DNA of 64,000 nt from Lycocorax pyrrhopterus obiensis. Lineage: Eukaryota; Chordata; Aves; Passeriformes; Paradisaeidae. The notes under the pieces were generated by a model that worked only from the letters and a program-made list of their open reading frames with translations, was not told the origin of the DNA and ran no database searches. The stretch's first letter is position 1. Every line of letters starts with the position of its first letter. The stretch covers positions 109,814,930 to 109,878,929 of the forward strand of contig JACSVZ010000002.1 in the NCBI GenBank assembly GCA_014706295.1, written 5' to 3'. This document shows, piece by piece, positions 36,301 to 48,569 of this stretch. The position numbers were made by a program, and so were the translations under genes.

Positions 36301-36934
36301 TGGATTAGGTCACACGCGTGCCCTGCCTGTGTGGAACAGGACTTTTGGAAGCAGATGTCATTTAGGTGCATGTCATCTCAGGGGCTGTTGGTAAGGCTGG
36401 TAGGAGGTGCATCGTTCTTGTAGGCTGTTTCCTGTGGTGGCAGCACTGCTTTTGCAGCTCCCATCTGTACGCAGGCACTCACCCTGCCCTCTTTGAGGCA
36501 GCTGTGCTCATGCAACTGTGAGCAAGAGGGCAGGGCTGCACTCTAATCTGCGTCAATTTTAGGGCTTTTTAAGTGCCCTCCCAGGATTGTTGCTGGGAAG
36601 AGTGAAGCTAGGCCAGAGTGGCTTCAGTGATGCACAGCCCCATAAAAGCTTGCTTCTCTACAACTAAGTAGGTGGTAAATTGATGTGTTCTTGAACACTC
36701 ACTGGGAAGTGGGCTGAAACTTCTTAAATCAGGGTGAAGGCACGGGGGAGTGTGTGTGTGTGTTAACTGGAGAAATTAAATGGTGTTGACCTGTATACTA
36801 GGTCATATAGGTGCTGCTGGAAAGGAATAGGAATTTGAAGACCGTGGTCTCTCCAGTGGAGCACTCAATATAAAGTGTTCTGTTTCTTAAACATGTGGCT
36901 GTATGTAACACAACATTATGCTCACAGACAGGGA

Positions 36935-37365
36935 ACCACAGAATGATTTATGTTGGAAAAAACTTTAAAGATCATGGATTCCAGCTGCCAAGTCCATCAC
37001 TGAACCATGTGACTAAGAGCCACAGCTGCACAACTTTTAAATATGTCCAAGGGATGGTGACTCTGCCGCTTCCCTGGGGAGCCTATTCCAATGCTCGACA
37101 ACCCTTTCTGTGAAGAAATTTTTTCTAATACCCAATCTAAGCCTTCCCTGGCACATCTTGAGGCTGTTTCCTATTGTTCTATGGCTTGTTGCCAAGGAGA
37201 AGAGACTGACCCCCACCTGGCTACAGCCTCCTTTCAGGTAGTTGTAGACACTGAGAAGGTTCCCCCACAAGCCTCATTTTCTCCAGGCTAAATAACCCCA
37301 GCTCCAGCAGCTGCTCCTTGTAAGACTTGTTCTCCAGACCCTTCACCAGCTTCATTGCCCGATTT
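36935..37365 (-). repeat. CR1 LINE 3' fragment, antisense
   Basis: Read on the + strand, the segment begins with the reversed CR1 tail (ccacagaatgatttatgttg, then aaagatcatgg). It passes through ctgtgaagaaattttttcta and ccttgttg-type motifs to tcattttctccaggctaaat and agctccagcagctgctcctt. In the minus orientation a decayed frame reads [19 protein letters not shown], a CR1 3' hallmark. It lies opposite to MAPRE2 transcription. Confidence 0.93.
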
Positions 37366-39508
37366 TTAAAAAAACCTTTGAGTGGCATAACAGAACACCC
37401 ATACTTGAAATCTAAATGCAAATCTGTGCTCTGATATCCAAGTTGAAGACCTACTGCTGTGTGCTTACCTAAACATCACTGCCAAGGAAGCAATTCTAGA
37501 AAGCCTGAGGTGAAAGACCAGCCCTAAGTGCTGCTGTACTGTAAACAAAGATTGCTGGCATTTGTGGGTTTTTCTCTCCCTTTCTTATCAAAACTATTAA
37601 GTCACACGTGCTCCTTGCAAGTCACTGCTCTTTTTTCATTGTTGTTGTCATCGCAGCAACAGAAATTTGGGGTGTGTGCAGCTTCCCATCAGCGTTAGCA
37701 ACCATGGTGAACTGAAGTACTGATGACTAATTCATACACAAATCATCCTGTATTTTCCAAATGCATGATCAGGTGGTTGCAGCTTTGGAGAGAATGAATA
37801 ATTTGAAGGAGTTTGTATCTAACGTGACTGGATATGTGTTTTTGTATTATCTGATAAATACTTCATTAAAGCAAACAAACTAATTTTGTTACAGAAAAAG
37901 GCACAGTCAGCCTTTTTCCCAAATGGAATTGTTCAAAAACTGAGTGTGTGAAAATCAAACTGGGACTGGTTAAAAGGTTTAAACTTGATTTGTATGCAAT
38001 TTTAGAACAAAATTAATATTAAACACGTATACCAATTTTCTAGTGTAGAACTTAGCTCTATTTGCTGTGGTTTGGGTATCAGAATTAAAAGAAATCAGCC
38101 CCACCCCTGCCCCAGCAAGGCCCTATCTTTTCATGGGTCCTTTGTTTTCCGTATTGGCTGGTGTGGTTTTATATGGTTTTCTGGGATCTTGCTCCCACAC
38201 ACTGCAGGGACTTAGGGAGGAGCAGCGAGGGACACTCTTTTGACATTAGATGTCAAGAATTGACCTAATTTGTGTAGGGCACACACATATTGGCAGTACC
38301 TGAGCTTATAGCAATTCTACTAAATATTTTATTAGCATTATAAGTTCTAACTATAGTATATTAAAAGCAGTTAGTTTGCAAATAAAGTCTTCCTTTTAAT
38401 TTAAATCTATAAACATCAATGCTAAAGAAAACCAAGGGTCTAATCTTGGTTTCAGATCTCTAGTCTGAAATCCAGAAAGTTGACTGAGTGGTAAAAACTT
38501 GTTGCAAACAGGATTCTCTTGTATTCATTGTTGCCTCCTTTAATTTCCTTTTGATTTAAATAGTCAGGAGCAGAAGTATTTTTGATAATCAAGAAAATAC
38601 TTCTATGCGTTTGTGGATTCATCAGCCTCCAGATGGTGAAGGAGAGGAGAAAAACTGAAAATCTCTAATGATGCAGAGTGCATATGCTTCTCAGCAGACT
38701 AAGTCAGCGTGGACAGTCTGGGAAAGAAACATTGAAGCAGGGAAGGAGACATACAGGACAAAGGCTAAAATTAGTTCAGCATTGCTTACTGCAAGGGGCT
38801 AGTGAAAGATTATCTACAACCCTGAAAATGCTGTAAGACATTCAGCTTTTATAGACTGGGTAGTAATTTTCACCTTTACCACTGCATGTGGCAAAATTCT
38901 TGAGTTGTAATAGCTTTAAATAACTACCTTTTCAATTCTGAGTTTGTTCTTTTGTATCTGAGTTCTGCCCCAGCATCCCTTCCCCTCCTGTGGCAGCTGC
39001 TTGCCCAGCCTGGTAGATGCAATGCCCACCCTCCACTCGCTGCCTGCCCTGCCCCAAGGCTGGGATGCCCGGGAAACACCTGCAAAGCCCTCATGATGCT
39101 GGGCTCTTTCTGCTCACTAATGGGGCTAAAAATAGCAACTGCTGGGGGTGATTTCAGCACAGCCACGTTTGCAGGCTCGTTTCAGAGTCTGGCCTGTGAA
39201 TATCTTCTGTAGCTAATGGCTGCATCAATATTCTAGATCAAAACACAGAAGGACTTTTAGCCAGTGATTCTAAATTGCTTGTTAGCTAATAAAGGATTAG
39301 AGGTTTTTAGCATTGATCCCTCTTCTGCAGTGCCACCAGCTGTACTTTTCATCTTTCATTTGAGTAGATGTCAAATTATTTCTTTTTATGTGTGTATGTG
39401 CATGTTTATGCATATAAAAGTTTTTTGGTCAGAGAGATAGATTTATTGTAAGAGCTATTCTGGTAGTGTGTTTTCAACTTCTCTGTACACATTTGATAAA
39501 ATTTAGGT

Positions 39509-39562
39509 TTGGGGGTCTTTTGGATTGGGTTTGGTGGGGGGCGGGGGGGAGGATTGTTGGGG
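39509..39562 (+). repeat. G-rich tract, potential G-quadruplex
   Basis: Several runs of three to seven guanines occur close together (tttgggggtc, gggtttggtggggggcgggg and ttggggtt). On the transcribed pre-mRNA this G-rich strand could form a quadruplex. It is simple-sequence-like with no known repeat family. Confidence 0.6.
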
Positions 39563-42500
39563 TTTTTTAAAATTTTTTTCCCCAGAAAATGTAGGGAAGT
39601 TTTTTAACACCGAATAAAATACAGTAGCATAAAAATTCTTTTGTTTGTGTAAATTATGCAAGAGGTATGTCACAAGCTGTAATGTCTTTATCCCTAATGT
39701 TGTTTTCTTTGTATTCCATTAAAAAGATTCCTTTCTCATGCCCCTGCATTGAGACATCAATTGTGCAGTACATTGGATAGGCCTAAAGTGCTGTCCCATG
39801 TGCACAGGGCCACATGGATATGCTGTGGCTGTAAGATAAAGGCACTGCAGTCTCACATCACTTATGTAGGGCTCTTCTTTCTGCTGCCTCCAGGAAATCT
39901 GAGCCATGGGCAGTGAAGACAGTAGTGTCCCCATTCTGTTGCACTGGTGTTTCCCATTTAAATGTAATCTGACAGCTACAAGCTTTAGGGGGTAAAATTT
40001 TAAATTATAAATAAACGCCTATATAATATTAAATACGTACATAACCTCGATGTCCAAGATCAGGTAGTCTCAGTTGACTGTAATGATATTTTTACTTTCT
40101 CCTGTTCCTGTGGTAGGCAAGTCTCTGGCTTTTTGGACTCAGGAGGAATTTCCTCTCTTTGTAGTTCAGTGTTTAGTTCAGTCCATGTTTGTGTGTTGCC
40201 TCTGTGCTTCAGGAAGGAGTATTTTAATGAACTGTATTTGCCAGTGTAATAAAATCCTCCTGTTGGCGAGATGGCCCAGCAGCCGCTCCAGTGTTGTGTC
40301 AGAGAACAGGTCCGTGCTGCCATGTGGATGCAGTCCAGTGTTTTCTGCCCTCGAGTGTTGTACAGACCCAGGACCACCTCCTGGCTGGCAAAGGCACAGA
40401 AACAACTGCCAGCAGGATGGGGAGAAACACAAGGAAATACCCTAACTAGAGAGAGACTATCTAAAGGCATGCAGAAGGAATTTGCATTACCAGCAGAAGA
40501 AGAAAAATCTCATGTGAACACTTTGGGCTTCTAGTTTTCTAAAAGGATCTAGATGAAAGGTTGTGCAGTGCGTTTTTAGAGCCTCTAGGCAATTACTTAG
40601 ATATCAGAGTAAAGCTTATAATTGGGGTATGGGGAGGATGAAAGGACAGACTTAGGAACAAATTCAATTTATAACATTAAATGATTGCATAATAATCCTT
40701 TTGCATTAAATTAAACAATAATAAGTGCACTCAAGCTATGCATTATCTGTATATCCATGCTTTTAACTGCAATGTAATTTTTCCATTGCCATGTATTTAC
40801 AAGTTCTCTTGCTAAGGATGAGTTTTGAATAAATAATTGTGTTTATAAAGTTTTCTGTAAGACGATGCAAATTCATCATCTGATGCTTGTAACTTGCCAG
40901 AAGGCTCCTTTTCCTTTAGGGAATATTTTACTTTGATTCCTAGTCATATCAAGACCATTGCAAACAGCTAAGCACAAGGTGTCCTTGGAAAATGAGATTT
41001 TTTATTAGCCATTTTCCCCACAAAGCTAGGCAATGTGAACAGATTCTTTTTTTTAAATGGCCATGGTTTTCAGCACTAAAGCTGGATATTGGTAAGTCCC
41101 TTAGCAAAATTTTTATTGGTATTTCAGAGACCATTTTTGGACCCTACTCTTAAACTGCTTCTCTTTGGGAAGTTAGAATCTCGGTAACCCTTCGTATGAT
41201 GGCTGACTGGATACAGAGAATGAGAACTATCTCATGCATAAAGTTGGTGCTGTCAAAACATATGCATACCCATGGAGAAAAATGACTTAAAGTTCAAGTT
41301 ATTGTTGACTCTCCTGTAAAACTGGGCAAGCCAGGTGTCTGCTTTGTTAATTTGGTTTCTCTGTGAGCACTCAGAAATATTTGTGATAAAAAGTCATTGT
41401 TGATACTGGGTTGAACTCTTAGGTGAGATCTGGACACTTCTTTGTCAAAACTGATCTGCACAAAAAGCACAACAGTCTTTTTTGTGGAAGTGAAATTGAA
41501 CTTGTCAGGGGTAATCGGGCAATCGCTTCCCTGCCCTGATGCTCAAGCACAGGGGCTGCACTCTCTGAAGCCCTCTGTGGACCTCACTGAATCTTTGCCA
41601 AGTATAGAGCATTTTGTAGAAAACTCCTCTGAAGAAGAAAGAAAATTGCTTTTCCTCTGATTTCCTCAAACATTTTCATCCTTTGTTTCTAAACACTTGA
41701 GTGTGTCAACAGTAAAGGCTTTGCAAATGACAATGGCATGATGCTGTAGGAGGAAGCTCCCTGCATACAAGAAATGCTGTCTCTATTAGCTCTCCTCGGG
41801 ATGCTGGTTAGAAATTTTTCCATATACTTCCTCCTTTGTGCTGGATTAGTTACACACACCCCCCTACCCTCTAAGTTCAGAGAGCTCTGAAAGTTGAACT
41901 TAGGAACCTTACTGTTTGAGTGAGAGCTAAAGCTGTCAGCCCAGCTTTGAAAGCTATGGGTGGACTATGCCAGAGTCTGCTAATTTAAATGCTTTTCTCA
42001 GGAAATGAAAATTAGTAAGGATGTTCATTGCAGAGGGGTGGGAACTGACTAATATGTTTTAACAAGCTGGAGCCTTGCAATATTTTTTTTTTTTTAAATC
42101 ATGGTTTGTTGTAATCTTAAACGATTGCCTTGGACTTGCTTGGCATTTGGGTACAAGGGCAAGAAGAAAGATGATCCTGGCTTGTTTGAATTCAGGGGAC
42201 TGTGGATTGAGGAAGCTTCTTAAGATATTTTCATTTTCGCTGTTATCTTCTCATTGTATGGACAGTCCTACTGTGTGTAGGGACTCCAAGAACATCCATT
42301 TCACTTTGCATTAGTCGTGGTGATTCCTCGGATGCTGCACAGCAGTGCATCGTGCATCCGGATTGAGTGGAAAAGAACCACTTGAATATGTCACTGCTCA
42401 ATGTACATTAGCTAAGCAGGTCTTGGGTTCATAGTGTTAGGCTGAATTACGGCAGGGATTTATTCAGCACTGTTGCTTTCTGCTCATGCTTTTTGCTGAT

Positions 42501-42569
42501 GACGTGAAACACCCTTTGGTCTTAGCTGGGTGCATCTGGATTAACATCAATGCATTCTCTTGTTTATAG

Positions 42570-42715
42570 GAGCAGCTTACTGCCAGTTCATGGACATGTT
42601 GTTCCCAGGGTGCATTAGCTTGAAGAAAGTAAAGTTTCAAGCAAAGCTGGAGCATGAGTACATTCACAACTTCAAACTTCTGCAGGCATCCTTTAAAAGA
42701 ATGAATGTGGATAAG
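42570..42715 (+). CDS. MAPRE2: MAPRE2 coding exon 3 (residues 83-131)
   Basis: This exon encodes the central CH domain, from [20 protein letters not shown] to [13 protein letters not shown]. It includes the basic and hydrophobic helices that contact tubulin in EB proteins. The acceptor is TTTATAG and the donor AAG|GTAGGC; the exon ends at a codon boundary. Tyr86 corresponds to human Tyr87, a residue changed in reported skin-crease patients; it is intact here. Read-through into intron 3 would add a short unrelated tail and stop at about 42790. Confidence 0.97.
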
Positions 42716-44660
42716 GTAGGCATTCTTTATTTGTATTTCAATCACTACATGTTTCAAAAGTTATATAAATTGTGTAAAATTAATAAATAGGGGAAACAAA
42801 CTCCAAAACACTTGAAAATCCACTTTTTGAACTTTTGGATGGAGAACTGGAATTGCAAGTAGTGTATGAAGATGTTCTTGACTTTTCATCATCTGAAAAG
42901 GGTGTTTGGGTGTGAAGGAAGAAGTTTGGCATTTGGCTCCATTTAGGTACAAATTGAAAATTGAGTCCATATGTCTGCTGAGGAGATGTGCCATCTAACT
43001 CGTTATATCTTAATATCAGAGATTATATTTGATAAAACACCATGTGTTGGAAATTTATTGGTGAATCTTAATTTTTAGATAAGTAAAATTATTGGTGACC
43101 TGAATTTCCAATTAAACAACTTAAAAATATGCTGTTGTAAGTATTCCATGTTTTTTGTCCAAAGCAGGGTTTAAGGAATTTAAATTATTCAAAAGCTGGA
43201 ATGATTTACCCAGTGTTTTAATAGATTGGTCAGCACATGTGATCCTGTAAAGTTAAGAATGGAAGTCTCTGAGAAAATGCTTGTTCAGCCATAAGGTATT
43301 TGGTTTATGCTTGAATGTGAGAGTTTGACAGACTCGCCAATGTAAATTACTGTGTTGATAAAAATGAATAATGGAAGTTAAGTTGTCATGCTTGTAGTTT
43401 TACACTGATGCACTGCCTGTTTACCCTTTTAAGGTTCTGCCCCGGCTTTTAGTGTTGCCTTATTCTGAAATTTAAACAGTCGTAATAGAGAGTCCCTTAA
43501 GACTTCTATGAAGCCCTGCAAAACCCTCGTTGTTTCATGAAATGTTATGGATACTTCTATTTACAGTGTGATTTGCTAGTGAAACATTGGAAGGACTAAT
43601 GTAGTGAGCATTGTCAGTTTTCCTGTAGGGAGCAAATTTACCATACCTTTTTAAGTGGAGTTAAGATACAAATGGAGCAACCTGAAAAGACGTGCAAAGT
43701 GCAATGTTAATTCTTGCAGAAGCATCATAGATTTATAAACTGCTGTACAGTTGGCTTAATCTTGAAGAAGAAATGAAAGCCCTTTTCCAGCTGAAAATTC
43801 AATACATTCAAGAGGCATTAAGGTCCACCTAACTTGGCTCTTTAATCAGCTGCATGAATTAAGCGAAGCAGGGCAGCTCTCCTGCAGCTGTGGTCCCTGT
43901 CTGCCCCCCACCCCGTGTCTGGGAACCTTGAGTACTGTAATATTGGCTGAAGACACCTTTTGGAGGTTTCATGTCTGTGAAAAAATTCTAAGATGTTGAT
44001 ATGGAAACATCCTCATAGTCTTTGTTTTGTTTTACTAGAACTTTATAGGCATTTAAGTCAACTTCTGCACGTCCACAAACTGTTCTATGTATAGCTCTAT
44101 GTGGAACAGAAAAAAATTACAAAGTTAAAACCTCAGGGTTGGTTCATATGATGACCGTGTGATACCAAAATGTAGGTTGGTTTGAACTTTAGCATGTCTT
44201 GGAAAAGCTGCTGGGTTTTGTAGTTCAAATAGTAGGACAGAGAGCAAGAAACTTCTGTCTGGAGTTTTTGAAGAATTGTTTGTAATATGTCAAACTGTAC
44301 CATGTGCATTAAAACCAGAAATTCCTAGTTGGCTGAGTATAGTGTTACTCCCAGAACAGTGTCATTCATCATGGGAGGTACCCATGGGATGTAAGGGAGT
44401 AGCTCTGTGGAGCAGCAGCTATAAAGGCTTACATACACCTACTGCAAAGCTGCTTCAGAGGCTGGTTTCTCATTGGGTTTTATTTTGTTTTCATTTTTTA
44501 AGAGCACTTGCAAATTGACCCTTTCTTTTAGGAACAAAACAATGGCAGAGGTTTATTTGTTGATGTATTTAGTAGATCTTTTTAAATAAGTGTGTATATG
44601 TAATTTTTATATTTAAAAATGGCAGTGACATAATATTGGGTATTAATATCTACTTTTCAG
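42716..44660 (+). other. MAPRE2: MAPRE2 intron 3 (1.9 kb)
   Basis: This is a short AT-rich intron from GTAGGC to a TACTTTTCAG acceptor. I see no repeat family, RNA gene or additional exon in it. Confidence 0.9.
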
Positions 44661-44874
44661 GTAATTCCTGTGGAAAAACTGGTCAAAGGGCGCTTCCAAG
44701 ACAACTTAGATTTCATTCAATGGTTTAAGAAGTTCTTTGATGCTAACTATGATGGGAAGGAGTATGATCCTGTGGAAGCTCGACAAGGCCAAGATGCTCT
44801 TCCTCCACCAGATCCTGGTGAACAGATCTTTAACCTGCCCAAAAAGTCTCACCATGCAAACTCTCCAACTGCAG
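44661..44874 (+). CDS. MAPRE2: MAPRE2 coding exon 4 (residues 132-202 plus 1 nt)
   Basis: This exon encodes the end of the CH domain ([37 protein letters not shown]) and the start of the linker ([20 protein letters not shown]). Arg142 corresponds to human Arg143, the third reported disease position, and is intact. Where I recall Tyr in human EB2, this protein has FFDANYDG, which is the EB1-like form. The donor GCAG|GTATTT is weak at +4 to +6. Retention of the intron would add [11 protein letters not shown] after Gly203 and stop at 44912, giving a CH-only protein. Confidence 0.97.
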
Positions 44875-45446
44875 GTATTTTGCATCTTAAAGAATTCCGT
44901 TTCTGTCTCTAAAGACAATTATAAACTGTGGTCTGCTTTACATAAATACTTGTTAAAAATTATTTCCTTGTGTGGTTACGCCATTCTTTTTACCTTATCA
45001 TAGGCTTAGCATCTTGAGACAGCAGAAAGTTAACATCTTGTGTGCTCTAGTTTGGCCCAGCCCTACTGAGCATAGGGTCTTCTCCACTGAACCCCTCCAT
45101 GTAAATGACATGGACTCTGGTAAAGTCTGATGGTGGAGACAAAGGCATTTAACCATCTGGTTGCTGAATGTGATATGTGCAAGTGTATTCAAGAACATTA
45201 AATGGAGTGTGTTCCTCTTTCACACCGCTACCTTTACAGGAAACTGTCTGCACAGGCTGATTTATTTTTAAATTTTTATGGTGAGTAAAATGTTTCCAAG
45301 TCTTAAGGGCTGACCAGAGGAGCAAAAATTAATTTATTTTTGGTTTTATGTGTGCTTATTGTTTGGGTGTGCTAGTCCTCCTAACTGAACAACATATAGC
45401 TATTGCTCTTTCAAAAAGATACCTCAGTCTTCTAATTTTTTATTTT

Positions 45447-46023
45447 GTGTTTGTGTTGGGTTTTGCTAGGATAGAGATAACACTTCAGAGGAGATTGGTG
45501 CTAAATTTTGAACTTAAAACCAAAACAGTGTTGATAAGGCATGGATATTTTAATTATTGCTAATCAGTGCTTACAGAGAGTCAAGGCTTTCTCACATTGC
45601 CTTGCCAGCAGGCAGGCTGGGAGTGCCCAAGAAATTTGGAGGGGACACAGCCAGTAAAGCTGACCCCAATAGACTGAGCAGATAATCCATACCACATGGC
45701 ATCGTGCTCAGCAAGAAAAGCTGGGGGAATAAGGAGAAGGGTGGGGAGGGATGTTCAGATTTACAGCATTTGTCTTGTCAAATCACTGTTACGGGTGATG
45801 GAGTCTGGCTTTCCTGGAGATGGGTTAATTCCTGCCTGCCCATGGGAGTGGTGAATGAATTGTTTGCGTGGCTTTTGTTTTACATATTAAACCGTCTTTA
45901 TCTCAACCCATGAATTTTCTAAATTTTGCCCTTCTGGGTTTCTCCCCCATCTCACTGCAGGGGACAGTGAGTGAGCAGCTGTGGGGACTCAGCTGCCTGC
46001 TTGGGTTAAACCACAGCAGTGTT
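45447..46023 (+). mobile_element. Solo LTR of an avian endogenous retrovirus (ERVL-like) with 5-bp TSDs
   Basis: The LTR spans 45452-46018, starting TGTGTTGGG and ending CCACAGCA, and is flanked by the exact 5-bp duplication gtgtt (45447-45451 and 46019-46023). Internal phrases typical of a widespread avian LTR are present, for example ggggacacagccagtaaagc, gtgatggagtctggctttcc, cctgcctgcccatgggagtg and tctttatctcaacccatgaa. An ATTAAA polyadenylation hexamer lies at 45886-45891. No internal viral genes remain, so it is a recombination-derived solo LTR. A 5-bp duplication is the size used by class III (ERVL) elements; the family name needs a library search. Confidence 0.88.
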
Positions 46024-47524
46024 TCTGGAACAGGCCAAAGGACTAAACCTCATCTTTGGTCTTTATGTAATGTGGGTAGGACTAGTCACTAAGCAGATGC
46101 CATTTTTGTTAACTGAGAATTAAGTGAACAGGAGAGCAGCTAACATTTAAGAAAAATAATTAGTCACTAAAAAAGTGTTACTGGACATAGGTTTGTGCAT
46201 ATGGAAGTACACACACCTAATTCCTTTATTGGTTTGTCCTGGGTTTATGCTAACCTGTTCCTCAAATAAGGATTAATATTTAGTTGATTTTAAATCTGTG
46301 ACCTGTCCTGTCATGGCCTCGGATATGCACCAGTACTGGCAAAGGGAAGGGGCAGGTGTGAAGCATGAAGCACCCTCACTTTTAGGCTGCCTTGTGCGCT
46401 GGAATCCTACCCAGATTTCAGTGTTCTGCTCTGATCACCTCTGACGTCAAAGTGGGGCATACTTGGCCCGCTGCCTTCAGCTCATTAGTGCTTCCAGGAA
46501 ATGGGGCACCTAATAGCAGGCCAGTGCTACTCTGGGCTTCTAAAGCTTGTTTACATCTTTGTTTTGCACCATCTTGTGCCTGAACTTCTGAATTTTAGGG
46601 TCTGGCGCACTCCAATTTCCCGTGTGATGCCTTGCACTCCATTTGGAAACAGAAAACCCAAGTGCTAATGTCAAGATGTTGTCCAATTCAGAAATTGGAA
46701 AAGACACTTTTATTAAACACAGACTTTACTGTGCTTGTTAATTCTTCTTACAGATGGTCTGTTTTTACCAAAGTCACAAATATGCCATCCAAATTAAAGC
46801 TGTGGAGGTGACAATTCTACAGAAATTGAATAGCTACTGGAGTGGAACCAGCCAGCTGATATGGAGGATAATGCACTGATGTTGTGTTGTGTTGTTGGTT
46901 GTATGAAGAGCATGTCCTGTGCCTTCCCAGCCTTTGTATGGAATTGTACAACTGAGATAGTGTGATGAGTTTTGATAAGATCCTGTGCCTGTGAGAGTTA
47001 CCTTTTCCATGGAAAACTTCCTTCATTATTAACTTAAATACTGTCCAGAAGTATGACAGGCAGGACACTAGTTTAATTTCCGAGCTTAGGATGGTGGGGT
47101 ATGGACGTTACATGATGCAGGGTGAAATGAGAGTTCTGGCTGTTCTTGCTGCTTGCCTTTCAGAACAGAATTCAGTCAGGTGGCAGTCATTCCATGGGTT
47201 TACTGAATTCTGGATGAGCACAGCATCATGGCACTGATGTATGTTGCCTTTGTGCCTCGCCTCACTGCATCACAGAACCTGCGTGTTGGAAGGAATGGAA
47301 GCCTTTACTGATGCTCTGGAAGGAGTTCTGTGTGCATCTGCAAACTTGTGTGTGCCTCGTCTCCTGCTGTTTGGGAGTAAATTGGGGTGACACGGGAGCA
47401 AGTTCTGGGCAGCTGGGAAATTACCATGGAAGATGTGCTTCTGTACCTCTGTCTTGTGCACATGCACACTTGGCTGGAAGTGAAGGGAATATTCATTACA
47501 GCTGCTATAGGAACATAATATACA

Positions 47525-47542
47525 ATATATATATATATATAT
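47525..47542. repeat. (AT)9 microsatellite
   Basis: Nine perfect AT units lie in intron 4. It is a short simple repeat, likely length-variable between individuals. Confidence 0.95.
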
Positions 47543-47574
47543 GGTTGGCCTTCTGGGCTGCACGTGCACATTGC

Positions 47575-47825
47575 CAGGTCATGCTGAGCTTCTCAGCAAC
47601 CAACACTCCAAGTCCTTCTCAGGGCTGCTCTCAATCCATTCCCCACACAGCCTGTGTTTGTGCTTGGGATTGCCCTGACAAAGGTGCAGGACCTTGCACT
47701 TGGCCATGTTGAACTTCACGAGGTTTGCACAGACCCACCTCTCAGGCCTGTTGAGGTCCCTCTGGGTGGCATCCCTTCCCTCCAGCATGTGACCACACCA
47801 CACCACACCACAGCTTGGTGCCATT
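47575..47825 (-). repeat. CR1 LINE fragment, antisense
   Basis: The + strand reads tcatgctgagcttctcagca, ccaagtccttctcagggctg, gtgcaggaccttgcacttgg and ccatgttgaacttcacgagg. These are the reversed CR1 coding/3'-region phrases seen throughout avian genomes. A decayed minus-strand frame contains [18 protein letters not shown], the CR1 reverse-transcriptase C-terminal motif. A weaker tail-like piece near 47268-47300 may belong to it, but the sequence between does not look like CR1. Confidence 0.85.
47793..47812. repeat. (CCACA)4 tandem run
   Basis: Four copies of a CCACA pentamer lie at the end of the antisense CR1 fragment, where the CR1 consensus has no such repeat. This suggests local expansion by slippage after insertion. 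Confidence 0.85.
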
Positions 47826-48569
47826 ATTAATTTGTGTGATTTACTCTACGTTAACACTGAAGCTTTGGAGTTTTAGTACTGCCTTGTTAGTTCATTAACA
47901 AAACAAAAGGAAGCCTTAGTGAGAAAAATAAAGAACCCAGAAGATTCTTCAGCATAATCCAAAAGTTCTTAAACAGCGTGCAGTGGACATACCTAAATGT
48001 ACACGTCTATTGTTTGGTGTCAGGAGCAAGCAGATATATGAGTACTCATTCATATTTGGGAGTTTGGCAGGCTTTAAAATACGCCTATCCTAAATTGATC
48101 AGATATATGTATTTCTAAAGGAATCATTTACTTTAGATACTTGCAGTTTCATATGCATTTCAGGTGATTCCTGTTGCTCCACAGAATAACTCTTCCAGTG
48201 CCCTTTGACAGAGTTTTGGGTTTGAGTGATTTAGGAGATGCTTGTTAACTATTCATAACTGCTTTCTAACACTGTTCTAACAATGTATTTTCAGAGGTAG
48301 ATTAAATTATATCTCCTTGAGTTAACAAGTGGTCAGATCCCTAAAGACTGCTCTGAAAACTCATCCAAAAAGGTACTGGCATGAGTTAAAATTACTTTTG
48401 GTATTTTAATCAGACACTAAAGCTTGACAGGACCTGTGGTATCAGGTAGCTGCTTCCTGTACCTGTAAATGGATATTAACCTGTATCTCTATAAATCCAG
48501 AGTGGTCTTGATTTAATTTGAAAAATAAACACATTTAAAACAACTCAAAACTCAAGAAATCCAGAAATG

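Larger units (their letters stand above)
30380..42569 (+). other. MAPRE2: MAPRE2 intron 2 (12.2 kb)
   Basis: The intron runs from GTAAGA to a TTTATAG acceptor. It contains one antisense CR1 (36935-37365) and a G-rich tract at 39509-39562. There is also a GC-richer patch around 34970-35300 that happens to hold a 225-codon open frame. No coding exon with family similarity was found. Several AT-rich stretches (about 35930-36180 and 40690-40870) look unique rather than repeat-derived. Confidence 0.85.

Noticed and set aside
46228..46300. tgtcctgggtttatgc resembling the start of another avian LTR
   Set aside because: Only the first dozen or so bases are similar; no LTR body, end or duplication follows.
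47268..47330. Possible reversed CR1 tail (catcacagaacctgcgtg)
   Set aside because: There is only short similarity, and the 250 bases between it and the clear CR1 at 47575 do not look like CR1. It may be a separate tail but is too weak to list.
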